DNA of 64,000 nucleotides from Desulfotruncus arcticus DSM 17038 (lineage in GTDB: Bacteria; Bacillota; Desulfotomaculia; Desulfotomaculales; Desulfallaceae). Location of the stretch: NCBI RefSeq assembly GCF_900113335.1, contig NZ_FOOX01000006.1, positions 1 through 64,000 of the forward strand, in the 5' to 3' direction. The notes under the pieces were generated by a model that searched no databases, had not been told where the DNA came from, and worked only from the letters and a program-made list of their open reading frames with translations. Position 1 is the first letter of the stretch. Every line of letters begins with the position of its first letter. The translations under genes and the position numbers were made by a program. Below, piece after piece: positions 39,236 to 49,031 of the stretch.

Positions 39236-39910
39236 CTACCAAACTAATGGGATCAAACGATAACGTGTCTTTATACAATAATCCTTATATCCCGGAAGGT
39301 CTCGTAACAGCACTTCTTCTTCGCCTATTATCCTAAATACATTCATCGGTATACAGAGAAGAGCAGGTATTATGGCCCAATAAGAACCGAGCGCAAGAGG
39401 GGTGAACAACATCATTAATAACATCCCCAGGTACATCGGATGGCGGACTATGGCATAGGGACCGGTTGTTATAACCCGTTGTTCTTTCTCGACTTGTATA
39501 ATAGTAGAAGCATAACTGTTTTCTTTAAAAACTAAGATAATAAATATATACCCTAGAAAAACAATGGCATTCGCTGCAATAACAAGCCAAACCGGTACAG
39601 TCGACCAATGAAAACGAAAATCAAGGCCCGGTATTACGTAACAGAGGAAATATAAGTTTAAAAAGGCGGGAGATTTTCTCGTAGTTTCCTTTTCTTTAAA
39701 CTGCATTCGTCTCGACAAAAGTTCGGGGCTTTTCTTTAGAAAATAGATCGTAATAAAAAGCGTCAAGACAGAGAATTCCGACCAAAAAATCCAGGCCTCC
39801 CAAAACCGAAACGAACCTGCGGGGACAAATAAGACAACGCCCAGCACAATCAAAATTATTGTCGGCACAAGAAAGGCTTTTTGCTTTGACAATTTAGAAT
39901 TATCTTCCAC
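39236..39910 (-). CDS. Isoprenylcysteine carboxyl methyltransferase (ICMT/PEMT)-like membrane protein
   Basis: A 224-residue protein with five to six membrane helices. The C-terminal signature is clear: RVITTGPYAIVRHPMYLGML near residues 143-162 and GEEEVLLRDLPGYKDYCIKT near 192-211, shared by ICMT, PEMT and NnrU-type methyltransferases that bind SAM in the membrane. The substrate in bacteria is generally unknown. The start is GTG 39910 behind AGGAGG. A MerR gene lies 86 bases upstream in the same direction and may be co-transcribed. Confidence 0.85.
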   Translation of the reverse strand: MEDNSKLSKQKAFLVPTIILIVLGVVLFVPAGSFRFWEAWIFWSEFSVLTLFITIYFLKKSPELLSRRMQFKEKETTRKSPAFLNLYFLCYVIPGLDFRFHWSTVPVWLVIAANAIVFLGYIFIILVFKENSYASTIIQVEKEQRVITTGPYAIVRHPMYLGMLLMMLFTPLALGSYWAIIPALLCIPMNVFRIIGEEEVLLRDLPGYKDYCIKTRYRLIPLVW

Positions 39911-39996
39911 GAAAATTGCCTCCTAATCTTTTCCAGCAGCTTCTGGATAAATAAATCTGGAGATATCTTTTCCATCCCCCGGCAGCAATTTACCGG

Positions 39997-40866
39997 CTAT
40001 CTTTTATTATCCTTTAACAAAGCCGGGGTTTTACAATCGCCTGCTATGTTAGTCTCTGAAGCGAGATATTTTTGGAGAAGCTGCCCGTGCTTTACCTGGG
40101 CCGGCGAGATAACGTTCGCCACCATGTCATTATATAAGCTGGCAAGAGGAGTTTTTATTCCCGCTTGTTTGCCTAATATCTCCATTAATTGAGGCATACT
40201 TTTGATAAACTCTGCAGATTCACGGGCGAGAGCTTCAACCTCCGGATCATCTTCCGACAGTTGGGCCAGACTGGCAAGACGCGCCCCGTAATCTAAGGAG
40301 ATTTGATATTCTTGGGGATGTGCCTTAAAAAACTCTGCCAAAGCTCGAAAAGTTTCCTGGTAATCCTCACCCCACTGGAAATCATCCAAAATGCTATACA
40401 CTTTCCGTTGCTGCTCAAAGAGTTCCGGGCAGGTTCGGGCATATTTTTCGATTTTATCCGGTCCCAGTATATCCATAATCATTTGAAAAGAAGGAGATGC
40501 AAAACTATCCTCGTCCAGGGGAACTGTATCTTCACTCAGCAACTTTTCAATTTTCGCTATTCTTTCTTCGTGGCTTTTTTTCTCACTTAGAAGCTCCGCT
40601 CGCAAGGACTGCAAGACTTCCCGCAATGTTTTGTGATTGTTTATGTCTCCCAATATTTCTTTGATACGCTTCAGACCCAGCCCCAAAGATTTTAAATGTT
40701 TTATTGACTGCATACGAGATAGCTCCGCAGGTCCATATAAGCGATATCCCCCCAAAGAGCGCTCCGGTTCTTGAAGTAAACCAATCTTATGGTAATAAAG
40801 AACGGTTTTTAATGTACTTCCCGTTAATTTAACAAAATCACTTATTTTTACTCGATTTTCAATCAT
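39997..40866 (-). CDS. MerR-family regulator
   Basis: A 289-residue regulator. The DNA-binding part reads VKISDFVKLTGSTLKTVLYY, HKIGLLQEPERSLGGYRLYG and MQSIKHLKSLGLGLKRIKEI, then a coiled coil to residue 115. The C-terminal 170 residues are helical, rich in Glu and Ala (QISLDYGARLASLAQLSEDD), a layout seen in TipAS-like or uncharacterised MerR proteins. Its own promoter has the 19-bp spacer. The downstream membrane methyltransferase gene is its likely co-regulated partner. Confidence 0.88.
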   Translation of the reverse strand: MIENRVKISDFVKLTGSTLKTVLYYHKIGLLQEPERSLGGYRLYGPAELSRMQSIKHLKSLGLGLKRIKEILGDINNHKTLREVLQSLRAELLSEKKSHEERIAKIEKLLSEDTVPLDEDSFASPSFQMIMDILGPDKIEKYARTCPELFEQQRKVYSILDDFQWGEDYQETFRALAEFFKAHPQEYQISLDYGARLASLAQLSEDDPEVEALARESAEFIKSMPQLMEILGKQAGIKTPLASLYNDMVANVISPAQVKHGQLLQKYLASETNIAGDCKTPALLKDNKR

Positions 40867-40884
40867 TTTCTCACCTTTGCAATC

Positions 40885-40915
40885 ATTATAAACCCCACCC
40901 TAAGGATCGAGTCAA
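40885..40915 (-). promoter_or_regulatory. MerR-type promoter (19-bp spacer), second
   Basis: On the minus strand TTGACT (plus 40910-40915) and TATAAT (plus 40885-40890) are separated by 19 bases containing CCTTAGGG, a palindrome. Near-consensus boxes with an over-long spacer are expected for activation by the adjacent MerR protein. Confidence 0.8.
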
Positions 40916-41278
40916 CTTGATTTTTGAAACTTTGGAACTATAAACAGTAAAAACCCAATCATTTTAAAATAAGATGGTTATTACTGCGGAACCTGTAGCA
41001 CCTAACAACGAGGAATACAAGGAAATCCGCATCAAGGCAATAACCATATGTTTCAGCATAAATCGCAATAATGATTAAAAATTATCTCTTCAAGTCTGCT
41101 ATAATTGACTCGGTCATTTTACCGTATGTACTGTTGCAAAAAAGTAATCAGGTGACTCGAGCCAGTTAACAGGGGCATGCTCGAAAAAAAATTATAGCAT
41201 GATAAGCGCAAGATTTATTAAAGGGTAGAATTTTGATATTGCTATAATGGATTCGCATTATAACGGGAAGGAGGCGCT
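40916..41278. other. Intergenic region without a supported gene
   Basis: A 34-codon frame at 40974-41078 (MVITAEPVAPNNEEYKEIRI...) has no ribosome site. Nothing else recognisable was seen before the GGAGG of the next gene. Confidence 0.35.
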
Positions 41279-42130
41279 ATGAAAAACCTTGAAACTGTTA
41301 TAGCCACAATCCACTATATTGAAACACATTTGACAAGCGAAAAGATCGACCCGGATATTGTTGCCGCTGCAGTACATTATTCGAAATACCACCTGCACCG
41401 CATCTTCACCGATGCGGTGGGGCTTTCTATTCATGATTATGCGCAACGCAGGCAATTAACGGAAGCTGCTAAACTGCTGGTTTTTTCAGATAAGCCAATT
41501 ATAGACATTGCTATTCTGGCCGGTTACGACAGCCAACAGGCTTTCAGCAATGTGTTCAAGGCTATGTATAAACAGCCTCCTCACCAATTCAGAAAAAATG
41601 AGGTGTTTTATCCATTGCAACTCGAATACAACTTCAAAGGCCAGCGCAAATCGCTTGAGAATGCGCAGAAAAATACCAAGAGAGAAATCCGCTTTGCCAA
41701 AGAAGCGGATATTCCGATATGGATGGAATTGGTTCACCTTGCCATTGACGGGTTCCCCCATCTGGAAGAAGATGAGCACTTAACGGTTCTGAAACGTTAT
41801 ATTGCCAACAAAGGCGCGCTGCTTATGACCGAGGGCGGCATGTCAATTGGCGGTATGATGATTAACTACGAAACCGGCAGCATAGATTTCCTTGCAGTAC
41901 ATCCGCTTTATCGAAAACAGGGTATTTCTCGAGACTTCTTGAATGTGGCGCTCACCGAGCTGCTGAAGAATAAGGAAATCAGCATTACCACATTCCGAGA
42001 GGGGGACAAAGCAGATACAGGATATCGCAAAGCTCTTAAGGAGCTGGGCTTTGCCGAAGCGGAACTGCTAACAGAATTTGGATATCCAACACAAAGGATG
42101 GTTTTACCCAAGGAGGATTCAAATGACTGA
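41279..42130 (+). CDS. AraC-type DNA-binding domain fused to GNAT acetyltransferase
   Basis: A 283-residue fusion. Residues 1-105 hold two AraC helix-turn-helix units (VAAAVHYSKYHLHRIFTDAV, then IIDIAILAGYDSQQAFSNVF and KAMYKQPPHQFR). Residues 133-275 are a GNAT acyltransferase (IRFAKEADIPIWMELVHLAI, then IDFLAVHPLYRKQGISRDFL, the acetyl-CoA loop Q/R-x2-G-x-S). The protein may sense a metabolite by acetylating it, or couple regulation to resistance. It overlaps the helD gene by eight bases and has GGAGG before ATG 41279. Promoter elements were not clearly seen. Confidence 0.88.
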   Translation: MKNLETVIATIHYIETHLTSEKIDPDIVAAAVHYSKYHLHRIFTDAVGLSIHDYAQRRQLTEAAKLLVFSDKPIIDIAILAGYDSQQAFSNVFKAMYKQPPHQFRKNEVFYPLQLEYNFKGQRKSLENAQKNTKREIRFAKEADIPIWMELVHLAIDGFPHLEEDEHLTVLKRYIANKGALLMTEGGMSIGGMMINYETGSIDFLAVHPLYRKQGISRDFLNVALTELLKNKEISITTFREGDKADTGYRKALKELGFAEAELLTEFGYPTQRMVLPKEDSND

Positions 42131-44237
42131 TGCACAGCAAGTGGGCAGGCGCGCCCTGCATGCGCCTGCCCGTATCAACAAAGACAAAAAGAAAGAACCA
42201 GATGTAACGCAGGATTTTCCCGATGAAATCGCGCATCTTGACGATATCAAGGGCAAACTGGATGATGCCATAAAGCAAGCAAATGATTCAGTCGAGCAAT
42301 TTGACAAAGAATATATGGATACCAAGCGGTACATGGTAGAGCATCACGGTGAAATCGACCCGCACGAGATGTTCCAAAATGAACTCGCTTTAAAGCAAAT
42401 TGACAGCCGTGGGGCCTTTGCTGTTGAGATTCGGGACAAACTCGCCAAGCTGCTGGACTCGCCTTACTTTGCCCGGATTGACTTTCGAGAAGCATCCAAA
42501 GAAACACCTGCCACCTTCTACATTGGCAGATTTGCTTTCAGCCACGCCAATGAGCTGCTGATATCCGATTGGCGCTCCCCGATCGCAGGCATGTTTTATG
42601 ATTGCGAGGTTGGGCCTGCGGGATACGATGCCCCGGCTGGACGAATCGACGGCGAGCTGAGGCGAAAGCGGCAATTTAAAATCAAGAATGGCGAGATGGA
42701 ATATGCGTTGGAAAGCTCGGTTAATATTCAAGATGATATTCTGCAGCGTGAATTGAGCCACACTTCGGACGAAAAAATGAAATCCATCATTACAACCATT
42801 CAAAAGGAACAAAACCTGATAATTCGGAACGAAAAGGCCGCAGCCCTTCTTATTCAAGGGGTCGCAGGTTCTGGTAAGACATCCATTGCGCTGCATCGGA
42901 TCGCTTACTTACTCTACCGCTTCAAAGACAGGTTATCGGCAAAGAACGTGACCATTCTATCGCCCAACAAGGTGTTTGTGGATTATATTTCCAATGTCCT
43001 ACCCGAATTAGGCGAGGAGCCGATTTATGGGATGAGCTTTGCGGATATTGCCGAGGTTCAGCTTGAGGGCATCATCCATTTCAAGCCCGACAAGGACCCT
43101 CTTGAAACAGACGACCCCAAATGGGCGAAGCGGGTGCGCTTCAAATCCACATTGGATTTTATAAAACTGATGGATGAGTATCTGACCCGGATGCCTGAGA
43201 GCGTCTTTGAGCCATCTGATTACTCTTTTGGAAGATTCTGTGCCAAAAGTGAATGGATACAAAACCGCTTTGCCGCTTATGATAAGCACCCGGTCAAGCG
43301 ACGGCTTCAAATGATTGCGGACGATATTCATGACCGCTTTGAAACCGACAACTTCATGGAGGAGCCTTTACCAAATACCAGGGCCGTCTTAAAAAGTCTG
43401 ACCGCGATGCTAAAGGTGAAGAATACTCTGTCGCTCTATAAGGATTTTTATAAACAGATGAATATCTCAGACAAATTTGTGATGCCTGCAAAGAAAACCC
43501 TCGAATGGGCCGACGTATACCCATTTATGTACCTCCACGCCGCTTTTGAGGGTTTGCAGGAGAGCCAAGTTATACGCCATCTGGTTATCGACGAAATGCA
43601 AGATTACACACCGGTTCAATACGCGGTGATGAATATCCTATTTAAGTGTCAGAAAACGATCCTTGGAGACTTCGGGCAGTTTATCAATCCAAACCATTTA
43701 CATACGCTCGGAGATCTGCGCCAGATATATAAAGGCGCGGAATTGGTAGAGCTGAATAAGAGCTACCGCTCAACCTATGAGATTATCACATTCGCCAAAC
43801 GCATCCAAAATGTCGCCTCGCTCGAGGCGGTTGAGCGCCATGGGGATGCCCCCGACCTCATATATTGCCGTAACGAGCAGGAAGAACTCGCGCAGATAAA
43901 GGGAAAAATCAACACATTTCAAAGTAGTGAGAATGTGACCCTGGGAATTATCCTGAAAACGAACAGCATGGCTAAAGCTCTTTATGATGTACTATCTCGA
44001 AACTACGAGGTTCATTTGATTTCGCCGGAAAGCACAACTTTTATGAATGGCATATCAATCACTTCGATTCAAATGTCAAAAGGGCTGGAATTTGACGAGG
44101 TCATCATCCCTGCGGCCAACAACGAAACCTACTCCAGCCAATACGACCGCAGCCTGCTTTACATTGCCTGCACTCGAGCAATGCACCGGCTGTCTTTAAC
44201 ATATACCGGCGAACTGACCCGGCTAATTGGTGCATAA
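42123..44237 (+). CDS. helD: HelD-type RNA polymerase recycling motor (UvrD/Rep-like ATPase)
   Basis: A 704-residue protein. The charged N-terminal coiled coil (residues 30-110) would enter the polymerase secondary channel. Walker A is LIQGVAGSGKTSIALHRIAY near residue 245, Walker B LVIDEMQDYTPVQYAVMN near 488, motif IV-V LNKSYRSTYEIITFAKRI near 545 and TSIQMSKGLEFDEVIIPAAN near 650, and the last motif LLYIACTRAMHRLSLTYTGE. The order matches HelD rather than UvrD, which is longer between motifs. HelD frees stalled polymerase, and some members give rifamycin resistance. ATG 42123 with AAGGAGG is chosen; the earlier frame opening overlaps the previous gene. Confidence 0.9.
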   Translation: MTDAQQVGRRALHAPARINKDKKKEPDVTQDFPDEIAHLDDIKGKLDDAIKQANDSVEQFDKEYMDTKRYMVEHHGEIDPHEMFQNELALKQIDSRGAFAVEIRDKLAKLLDSPYFARIDFREASKETPATFYIGRFAFSHANELLISDWRSPIAGMFYDCEVGPAGYDAPAGRIDGELRRKRQFKIKNGEMEYALESSVNIQDDILQRELSHTSDEKMKSIITTIQKEQNLIIRNEKAAALLIQGVAGSGKTSIALHRIAYLLYRFKDRLSAKNVTILSPNKVFVDYISNVLPELGEEPIYGMSFADIAEVQLEGIIHFKPDKDPLETDDPKWAKRVRFKSTLDFIKLMDEYLTRMPESVFEPSDYSFGRFCAKSEWIQNRFAAYDKHPVKRRLQMIADDIHDRFETDNFMEEPLPNTRAVLKSLTAMLKVKNTLSLYKDFYKQMNISDKFVMPAKKTLEWADVYPFMYLHAAFEGLQESQVIRHLVIDEMQDYTPVQYAVMNILFKCQKTILGDFGQFINPNHLHTLGDLRQIYKGAELVELNKSYRSTYEIITFAKRIQNVASLEAVERHGDAPDLIYCRNEQEELAQIKGKINTFQSSENVTLGIILKTNSMAKALYDVLSRNYEVHLISPESTTFMNGISITSIQMSKGLEFDEVIIPAANNETYSSQYDRSLLYIACTRAMHRLSLTYTGELTRLIGA

Positions 44238-44340
44238 GGTAGCTTTTTAAATTCCACACTGTAATGTCCTTGGAATGCTGACTTTACTAGCAAAGTTCAG
44301 CTTATCAAAAATCAATTTCCGATCTCACACAAAGTCCTGT

Positions 44341-44535
44341 TCATAGATTCCTGCTTGCGCGCGGGCGCGGATTGCATATCGGCCTCGATAATGTGAGGAA
44401 GTTCTCCAAGACAGCGTCAGAAGGCTGGTTGTCGATAATCGCGCAAATGGCGAGCGCAAAGCCTACCCGTCCAACATACTCCTCCGGCGAACCAACCCAT
44501 TCGTGTATCAGTTTATCGGCAAAAGCGGTGGACAT
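44341..44535 (-). pseudogene. Degenerate coding fragment, possibly AlkD-like
   Basis: The minus strand reads FADKLIHEWVGSPEEYVGRV, then GFALAICAIIDNQPSDAVLE and NFLTL. This faintly recalls the HEAT-like helices of AlkD-type DNA alkylation repair proteins. There is no ribosome site, and the fragment ends abruptly. The family suggestion is weak. Confidence 0.3.
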
Positions 44536-44559
44536 CGGGATTCGTGGCCTGTACCACTG

Positions 44560-44994
44560 CTATTTCCCCAATTTTTCCTCCATGATGCGGCAGCGTTCTT
44601 CAAAGCTGACCTCGCGCACGATTTGATGGAGCATCCACATATAGCCGAATGGGTCCGTGAATATCGCGTTTATCACACCGAAATCGTCAAGTTCGGTTAT
44701 CGGCTGTACTTCGATGCATCCTGCGTCAAGCGCCTTTGAGAAAGTCTCTCTTATATTGGGTACGATGATGTTGCACCACATAGGCTTGGGATCGCTGGGT
44801 TTCGGAGCTGCAAGCATAAAATCAGGGTTTTCATCGAGCATGTGAAACCGTGTGCCATACATATTAAAAACAGCCTCATTTTTCCCTTTGCTGTAGGCTG
44901 TGACCTCAATGCACTCCGCATCAAAAATTTTTTCGTATAAATCCAATGCTTTTAGGCTGTCAGATACGATCATGTCGATTTCTACACCTATCAT
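44560..44994 (-). CDS. VOC-family (glyoxalase/PhnB-like) protein
   Basis: A 144-residue protein made of two beta-alpha-beta-beta-beta modules. It begins MIGVEIDMIVSDSLKALDLY; the first module ends in GTRFHMLDENPDF and the second runs PMWCNIIVPNIRETFSKALD to FGVINAIFTDPFGYMWMLHQ. PhnB-like VOC proteins of this length have uncertain function; metal ligands are not complete by eye. The frame opens 39 bases earlier, but ATG 44994 has GGGAGG upstream. No operon partner. Confidence 0.82.
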   Translation of the reverse strand: MIGVEIDMIVSDSLKALDLYEKIFDAECIEVTAYSKGKNEAVFNMYGTRFHMLDENPDFMLAAPKPSDPKPMWCNIIVPNIRETFSKALDAGCIEVQPITELDDFGVINAIFTDPFGYMWMLHQIVREVSFEERCRIMEEKLGK

Positions 44995-45423
44995 CGCATA
45001 TTTCCTCCCTTGGACATTTAAGAAATATTGCACTATTTCCCAAAGCTTTTATCAATGACAAGTCAATGCATGAAACATTTTTAAAGGGGCACCACTTCAA
45101 TCGGCAGAGTTTCCCCTTTTAATCCCCTCCTTGTCTGGCGCAGGATTCCGTTCCTAGCGTTTCCAGGGCCTATGCCTTGTATTGTTCGGCCGCCTCTAAC
45201 GCCTTACTTCGACTTGGATTCACTATCAAGTGACTGTGAAATTAACTCTATAAAAGACTAAGGCTGATTTCCTTGCCACACTCTGAGATGAAAATTCTCC
45301 CACATCCAGTAATCTACCCTTTTTATAAATGAGCAGTATGGGGTATGTGTCACTAAAAACTAAAGTTTGAGACCGCAATCCTTTACACTGCAGCCTCAAC
45401 GAAAACGAGTACAAAGATTTTTT
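44995..45423. other. Intergenic region, one weak hairpin
   Basis: AAAGGGG at about 45085-45091 can pair with CCCCTTTT at about 45113-45120. No gene, promoter or repeat could be supported. It lies between the upstream ends of the VOC gene and the downstream end of the ABC permease gene. Confidence 0.35.
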
Positions 45424-47673
45424 CTATTCCGTTCCTGCTTTCAGCGCCTCACTCATGGAAACCGTGTTCACCTTCTTTGCACACAGCAGCTTGCTGAGCT
45501 GATAGGTTAGCATGATAGCCGCAAAACAGACAACCACATAAAGCGGACTAATGATCGTTGGCAGCACTAAATTTATCATAGCACCAAGATAGCCGTACAT
45601 TGCGCTCATTGATGCAGCCATAACAGGAATGCTAATAATAAATCCGGCCAATATAACAAAGGTTGAGCTGCTTAGTATCAGGGACCGGATTTCGCGACGT
45701 CTGTAGCCAAATATCTTAAAAAGCGAGATGGTGTTTTTATTCTCCTCTATAATCAACGAGGTTACAAGATAGATGATAATCAAACCCACAACACAGGCGA
45801 TAAGAGTCATCGCCACCACCATGGAAATCATCGGCCCCAGCAGTTCATCCATAGCGTTCACGGTCTCACTCAGCGACTTTGTTCCTGAAAGCAGCTCTTC
45901 AGGAATATCAAGCTTTTTTGTGCTCCAAAGCCCCGTATAGCTATTTTCGAGAAATCCGAGCTGTGCGTTAAACTCATCGATGGGTATAAAGATAAACTGA
46001 CCCGCATAGGAATCGGCAACAGCATCAATATGAAACGTGTATGCCTTCCCATCCTGCTTGTTTACGAAGCTTACGCTGTCGCCCGCCTTAATGCCCAGCC
46101 GGTCTGCTAAAGGCTTTGTGATGTTTGTCTGGTTATTGGGAAGCGGACTGCCTGCTCTGCTGTTCAGCGTCAAAATTGTCGAATCCGGTTCTACGCCGGT
46201 TATATAAAACTCAATTCCCTCGTTGTTTTCAGGGTAAAACCTTCCGGCGGAGAAAACCTCCGCACCTTCCGGCGCCTTACCGTGTTGTATGTCCTTAAAT
46301 GCGTATTCATATTCAAACCGGTAAGTATCCGTGGTGCCGTTTTTGAATACATAATCCATAGAGTTCATAATCGTGAAGCCTAAAAGCATGAGCACAGATG
46401 CACTGGTAATGCCCAAAAGCAGGAACAAAAGCCGCGAAATGCTTCTAAGCTGCTCCCGGAGCTTGAATTTTGTGCTGAACTTAAACCTTTCCAGTTTAAG
46501 CGCGCGCTCAAAGGCGTTAACCTTGGTTTTTTGTTTGTCGCCCTTCATAAGCTCCGCCGGAGAGCGTTTCAGTTCCGAACGTATAACGAGATAGCTGCTG
46601 AGGCCCAAAAACAGTACGGGCGTCAGTATTCCGATTAAGACATTCAAAACGCTCAGTTCAATGCCAGTAACAGGAACATTATAATATGAAACCATAGCCA
46701 CAACAGATGGCGCGATGGACGGCAGCGCCAACACGCTTCCTATCACTCCACCCGCAATAGCAAGCAGCAAAGGAATGGCCATATAGTGGCGCATTAACTC
46801 ACGTCGCCGGTAGCCTTGCGCATAGAGTGTCCCGATAATCACCGATTCATTTCGTATCATACGCCATATCATGATGCCGATAATCAGGCAACACAGAAGA
46901 AACATTGCCGCCGGTACCGGTACACTCATCGTCTTTAAGCCGGTTATGGACGCCCAAGCCATTCTTGCACGTTTGTTGTTCATAATGTCAATCCAGTCCG
47001 ACTCTGTTATGCCTTTCTCATGTAAACGCTCCCGAAACTCAGCTGCCTGTTTATTAAGGCTCTGCGTTCTGTCATTAAACCTGACGGAATAAATGCTGTA
47101 GGCATTGTCTATCCCCGCAAAATCTTCGCGATTTATAACCCCTACACCGAAATTATTTGGTGATACCATGATATCGTATACGTTTTTCAACGGATAAATA
47201 TAGTGAGGCAAGGAGACGAAGCCCACGACTTTGAAGGTTTTCCCCGCTGCTTCTATTTGGCTTCCCACGGGATAGCCGTTCGCTTTGGCAAACGCTGGAT
47301 CAAGTAGTATTTCTCCCGGGCCGGAAAGCGTCCGCCCCTCTATGACAGCCGGGATGTTCAGCTTTTCTGTTTTACTTAGCAGCCGCAGGGTAAGCGAGTC
47401 GGATAGAACGGCGTCAAAGCTCATATACTCTTCGAGGATGGCGTCAACCGCTTTCTCTAATTCCGCGCTATCGGTAATAGCCTTGTCGGTTGAAAAGGAC
47501 AGATCTTCCTGCATATGCCCCTCTGTAAACGTATTGACCAAAGTAGCGAGATTCTGAGAGATCCCCGCCGCCACAACAAACGTATAACTTCCCAGGATGA
47601 TAAGCATTAGAATGCCGAGGTATCGTAGTACATTTTCTTTCAGTATCCGCAAAACTCTTTTATTTAAAGGCAT
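45424..47673 (-). CDS. FtsX-like ABC transporter permease
   Basis: A protein of about 749 residues. An N-terminal helix (ENVLRYLGILMLIILGSYTF) is followed by a large extracytoplasmic domain (30-240), a first three-helix FtsX block (250-370), a second extracytoplasmic domain (430-610) and a final FtsX block (615-740, SLIIEENKNTISLFKIFGYR RREIRSLIL). Two FtsX units in one chain are typical of peptide-antibiotic or lipoprotein-handling ABC systems (MacB/BceB relatives). The ATG at 47673 shares a base with the stop codon of the ATPase gene (TAATG). A GTG six bases earlier is an alternative start. Confidence 0.9.
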   Translation of the reverse strand: MPLNKRVLRILKENVLRYLGILMLIILGSYTFVVAAGISQNLATLVNTFTEGHMQEDLSFSTDKAITDSAELEKAVDAILEEYMSFDAVLSDSLTLRLLSKTEKLNIPAVIEGRTLSGPGEILLDPAFAKANGYPVGSQIEAAGKTFKVVGFVSLPHYIYPLKNVYDIMVSPNNFGVGVINREDFAGIDNAYSIYSVRFNDRTQSLNKQAAEFRERLHEKGITESDWIDIMNNKRARMAWASITGLKTMSVPVPAAMFLLCCLIIGIMIWRMIRNESVIIGTLYAQGYRRRELMRHYMAIPLLLAIAGGVIGSVLALPSIAPSVVAMVSYYNVPVTGIELSVLNVLIGILTPVLFLGLSSYLVIRSELKRSPAELMKGDKQKTKVNAFERALKLERFKFSTKFKLREQLRSISRLLFLLLGITSASVLMLLGFTIMNSMDYVFKNGTTDTYRFEYEYAFKDIQHGKAPEGAEVFSAGRFYPENNEGIEFYITGVEPDSTILTLNSRAGSPLPNNQTNITKPLADRLGIKAGDSVSFVNKQDGKAYTFHIDAVADSYAGQFIFIPIDEFNAQLGFLENSYTGLWSTKKLDIPEELLSGTKSLSETVNAMDELLGPMISMVVAMTLIACVVGLIIIYLVTSLIIEENKNTISLFKIFGYRRREIRSLILSSSTFVILAGFIISIPVMAASMSAMYGYLGAMINLVLPTIISPLYVVVCFAAIMLTYQLSKLLCAKKVNTVSMSEALKAGTE

Positions 47674-48371
47674 TACCACTCAATCCTTTCCGCTGGAACA
47701 GTCACCTGATTAACCGCTGCTTCTACAATTTCACCGCTTCGCAGCTTAAATATCCTGTTTGCCATAGCGGCAATTGCAGCATTGTGGGTTATCATCAAAA
47801 TAGTTGTTCCGTATTTTTTGTTGACCTGCTGCAAAAGCTTCAGAATACTGCGGGACGTCTGATAATCAAGTGCACCGGTTGGCTCGTCGCAAAGCAGCAG
47901 CTTCGGATTCCTGACAATCGCCCTGGCAATGGAGACCCGTTGTTGCTCACCCCCGGAGAGTTCCCTGGGAAAGCGGTGCTTTTTATCATGCATTCCGACA
48001 GCCGTTAGAACTTCATCAATGTTCAGAGGTGATTTGCTGATGTTGGAAACAACTTCAATGTTTTCCCCAACTGTAAGGTTGGGAACCAGGTTATAGAACT
48101 GGAAAACGAAACCTATTTGCTCACGCCTATAATCCGTTAACTGCTCGTCATTCAAATTGTTAATCTCGACCCCGTCAACGATGACCCTGCCGCTGTCACC
48201 ACGATCAATGCCGCCGATAATATTCATCAGCGTAGATTTTCCTGAACCAGATGGCCCAAGAATAACACCGATTTCTCCCTTATCCAGCTTCATCTCGATC
48301 CCCTTCAGAACGTCATTTATAATCGCGCCGGATGTATAGCTCTTCTTCAACCTTAAAACGTCAATAAGCAT
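47673..48371 (-). CDS. ABC transporter ATP-binding protein (MacB/LolD type)
   Basis: A 232-residue ATPase. Walker A is [20 protein letters not shown] near residue 36, the Q loop [17 protein letters not shown] near 90, the signature [20 protein letters not shown] near 138, Walker [18 protein letters not shown] near 160 and the H loop [16 protein letters not shown] near 195. It matches the small ATPases that pair with FtsX permeases. It lies between the TetR and permease genes with one-base spacings, so all three form one operon. AAGGAGG precedes the ATG. Confidence 0.94.
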   Translation of the reverse strand: MLIDVLRLKKSYTSGAIINDVLKGIEMKLDKGEIGVILGPSGSGKSTLMNIIGGIDRGDSGRVIVDGVEINNLNDEQLTDYRREQIGFVFQFYNLVPNLTVGENIEVVSNISKSPLNIDEVLTAVGMHDKKHRFPRELSGGEQQRVSIARAIVRNPKLLLCDEPTGALDYQTSRSILKLLQQVNKKYGTTILMITHNAAIAAMANRIFKLRSGEIVEAAVNQVTVPAERIEW

Positions 48372-48372
48372 A

Positions 48373-49005
48373 TTATTGTTCCTCCTTTTTGTAGAAACAC
48401 CGTTTCAAGATATCAAAATACTCGTCCCATTCACTAAGCACATCAATGCTGATATCTCCAAAGGAATCGACTTTGTTTCTTTGATGCTCTGCAAAACTCA
48501 TGATAGTCCAGTTAATAATGTTCATCATTTTTTCTCTATCCATATCATCGCGGAATTTTGTCAAATCAATGTTTTTATAGCCTAATCCTAAACCGCTTTC
48601 AATAATTTTTTTACCTATTGCATTGATTTCAGATTCTACCTCTGGTGCGGTTTCGTTGAAAGCGTTTTTAAGAAAATCAAATGCCTGCGGGTATTGCTTC
48701 ATTATTTTAAATTTAATCAAGCCTATTTGTCTCATTCTTTCAAAAAGATCAGTTTCATTCCAATCTACTTCAGTATAGATTTTATCGATAATCTCCTGGA
48801 TATAATCAAACAAAAATAAATACAATTCCTTTTTACTGTTAAAATAGTTGAATAATGATCCTTTGGATATTTCTGCTTTCCTGATAATCTCGTTTGTAGA
48901 AGCCTTTTCAAAACCAATGTGGGCAAATTCTTTAAGAGCCGCGTTGATTATACGTTCACGCTTTTCTGGTTCTAAACTATAAAATTTCGGATAAATGATA
49001 AGCAC
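48373..49005 (-). CDS. TetR-family repressor of the ABC operon
   Basis: A 210-residue regulator. The helix-turn-helix is EKASTNEIIRKAEISKGSLF then NYFNSKKELYLFLFDYI near residues 32-66. The C-terminal ligand domain ends EWDEYFDILKRCFYKKEEQ. It is the first gene of the operon with the ABC ATPase and permease. The twin palindromes just upstream (49032 and 49066) are very likely its operators. The start is GTG 49005 with a poor ribosome site, fitting low repressor levels. Confidence 0.9.
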   Translation of the reverse strand: MLIIYPKFYSLEPEKRERIINAALKEFAHIGFEKASTNEIIRKAEISKGSLFNYFNSKKELYLFLFDYIQEIIDKIYTEVDWNETDLFERMRQIGLIKFKIMKQYPQAFDFLKNAFNETAPEVESEINAIGKKIIESGLGLGYKNIDLTKFRDDMDREKMMNIINWTIMSFAEHQRNKVDSFGDISIDVLSEWDEYFDILKRCFYKKEEQ

Positions 49006-49031
49006 CTCATTTCTGTATTCATGAAAAAATC

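Noticed and set aside
44372..44739. Overlapping plus-strand frames opposite the VOC gene
   Set aside because: They are shadows of the minus-strand VOC gene and the degenerate fragment beside it.
45226..45414. Minus-strand frame of 62 codons before the FtsX gene
   Set aside because: No ribosome site, no homology recognised, and it lies in an intergenic spacer.
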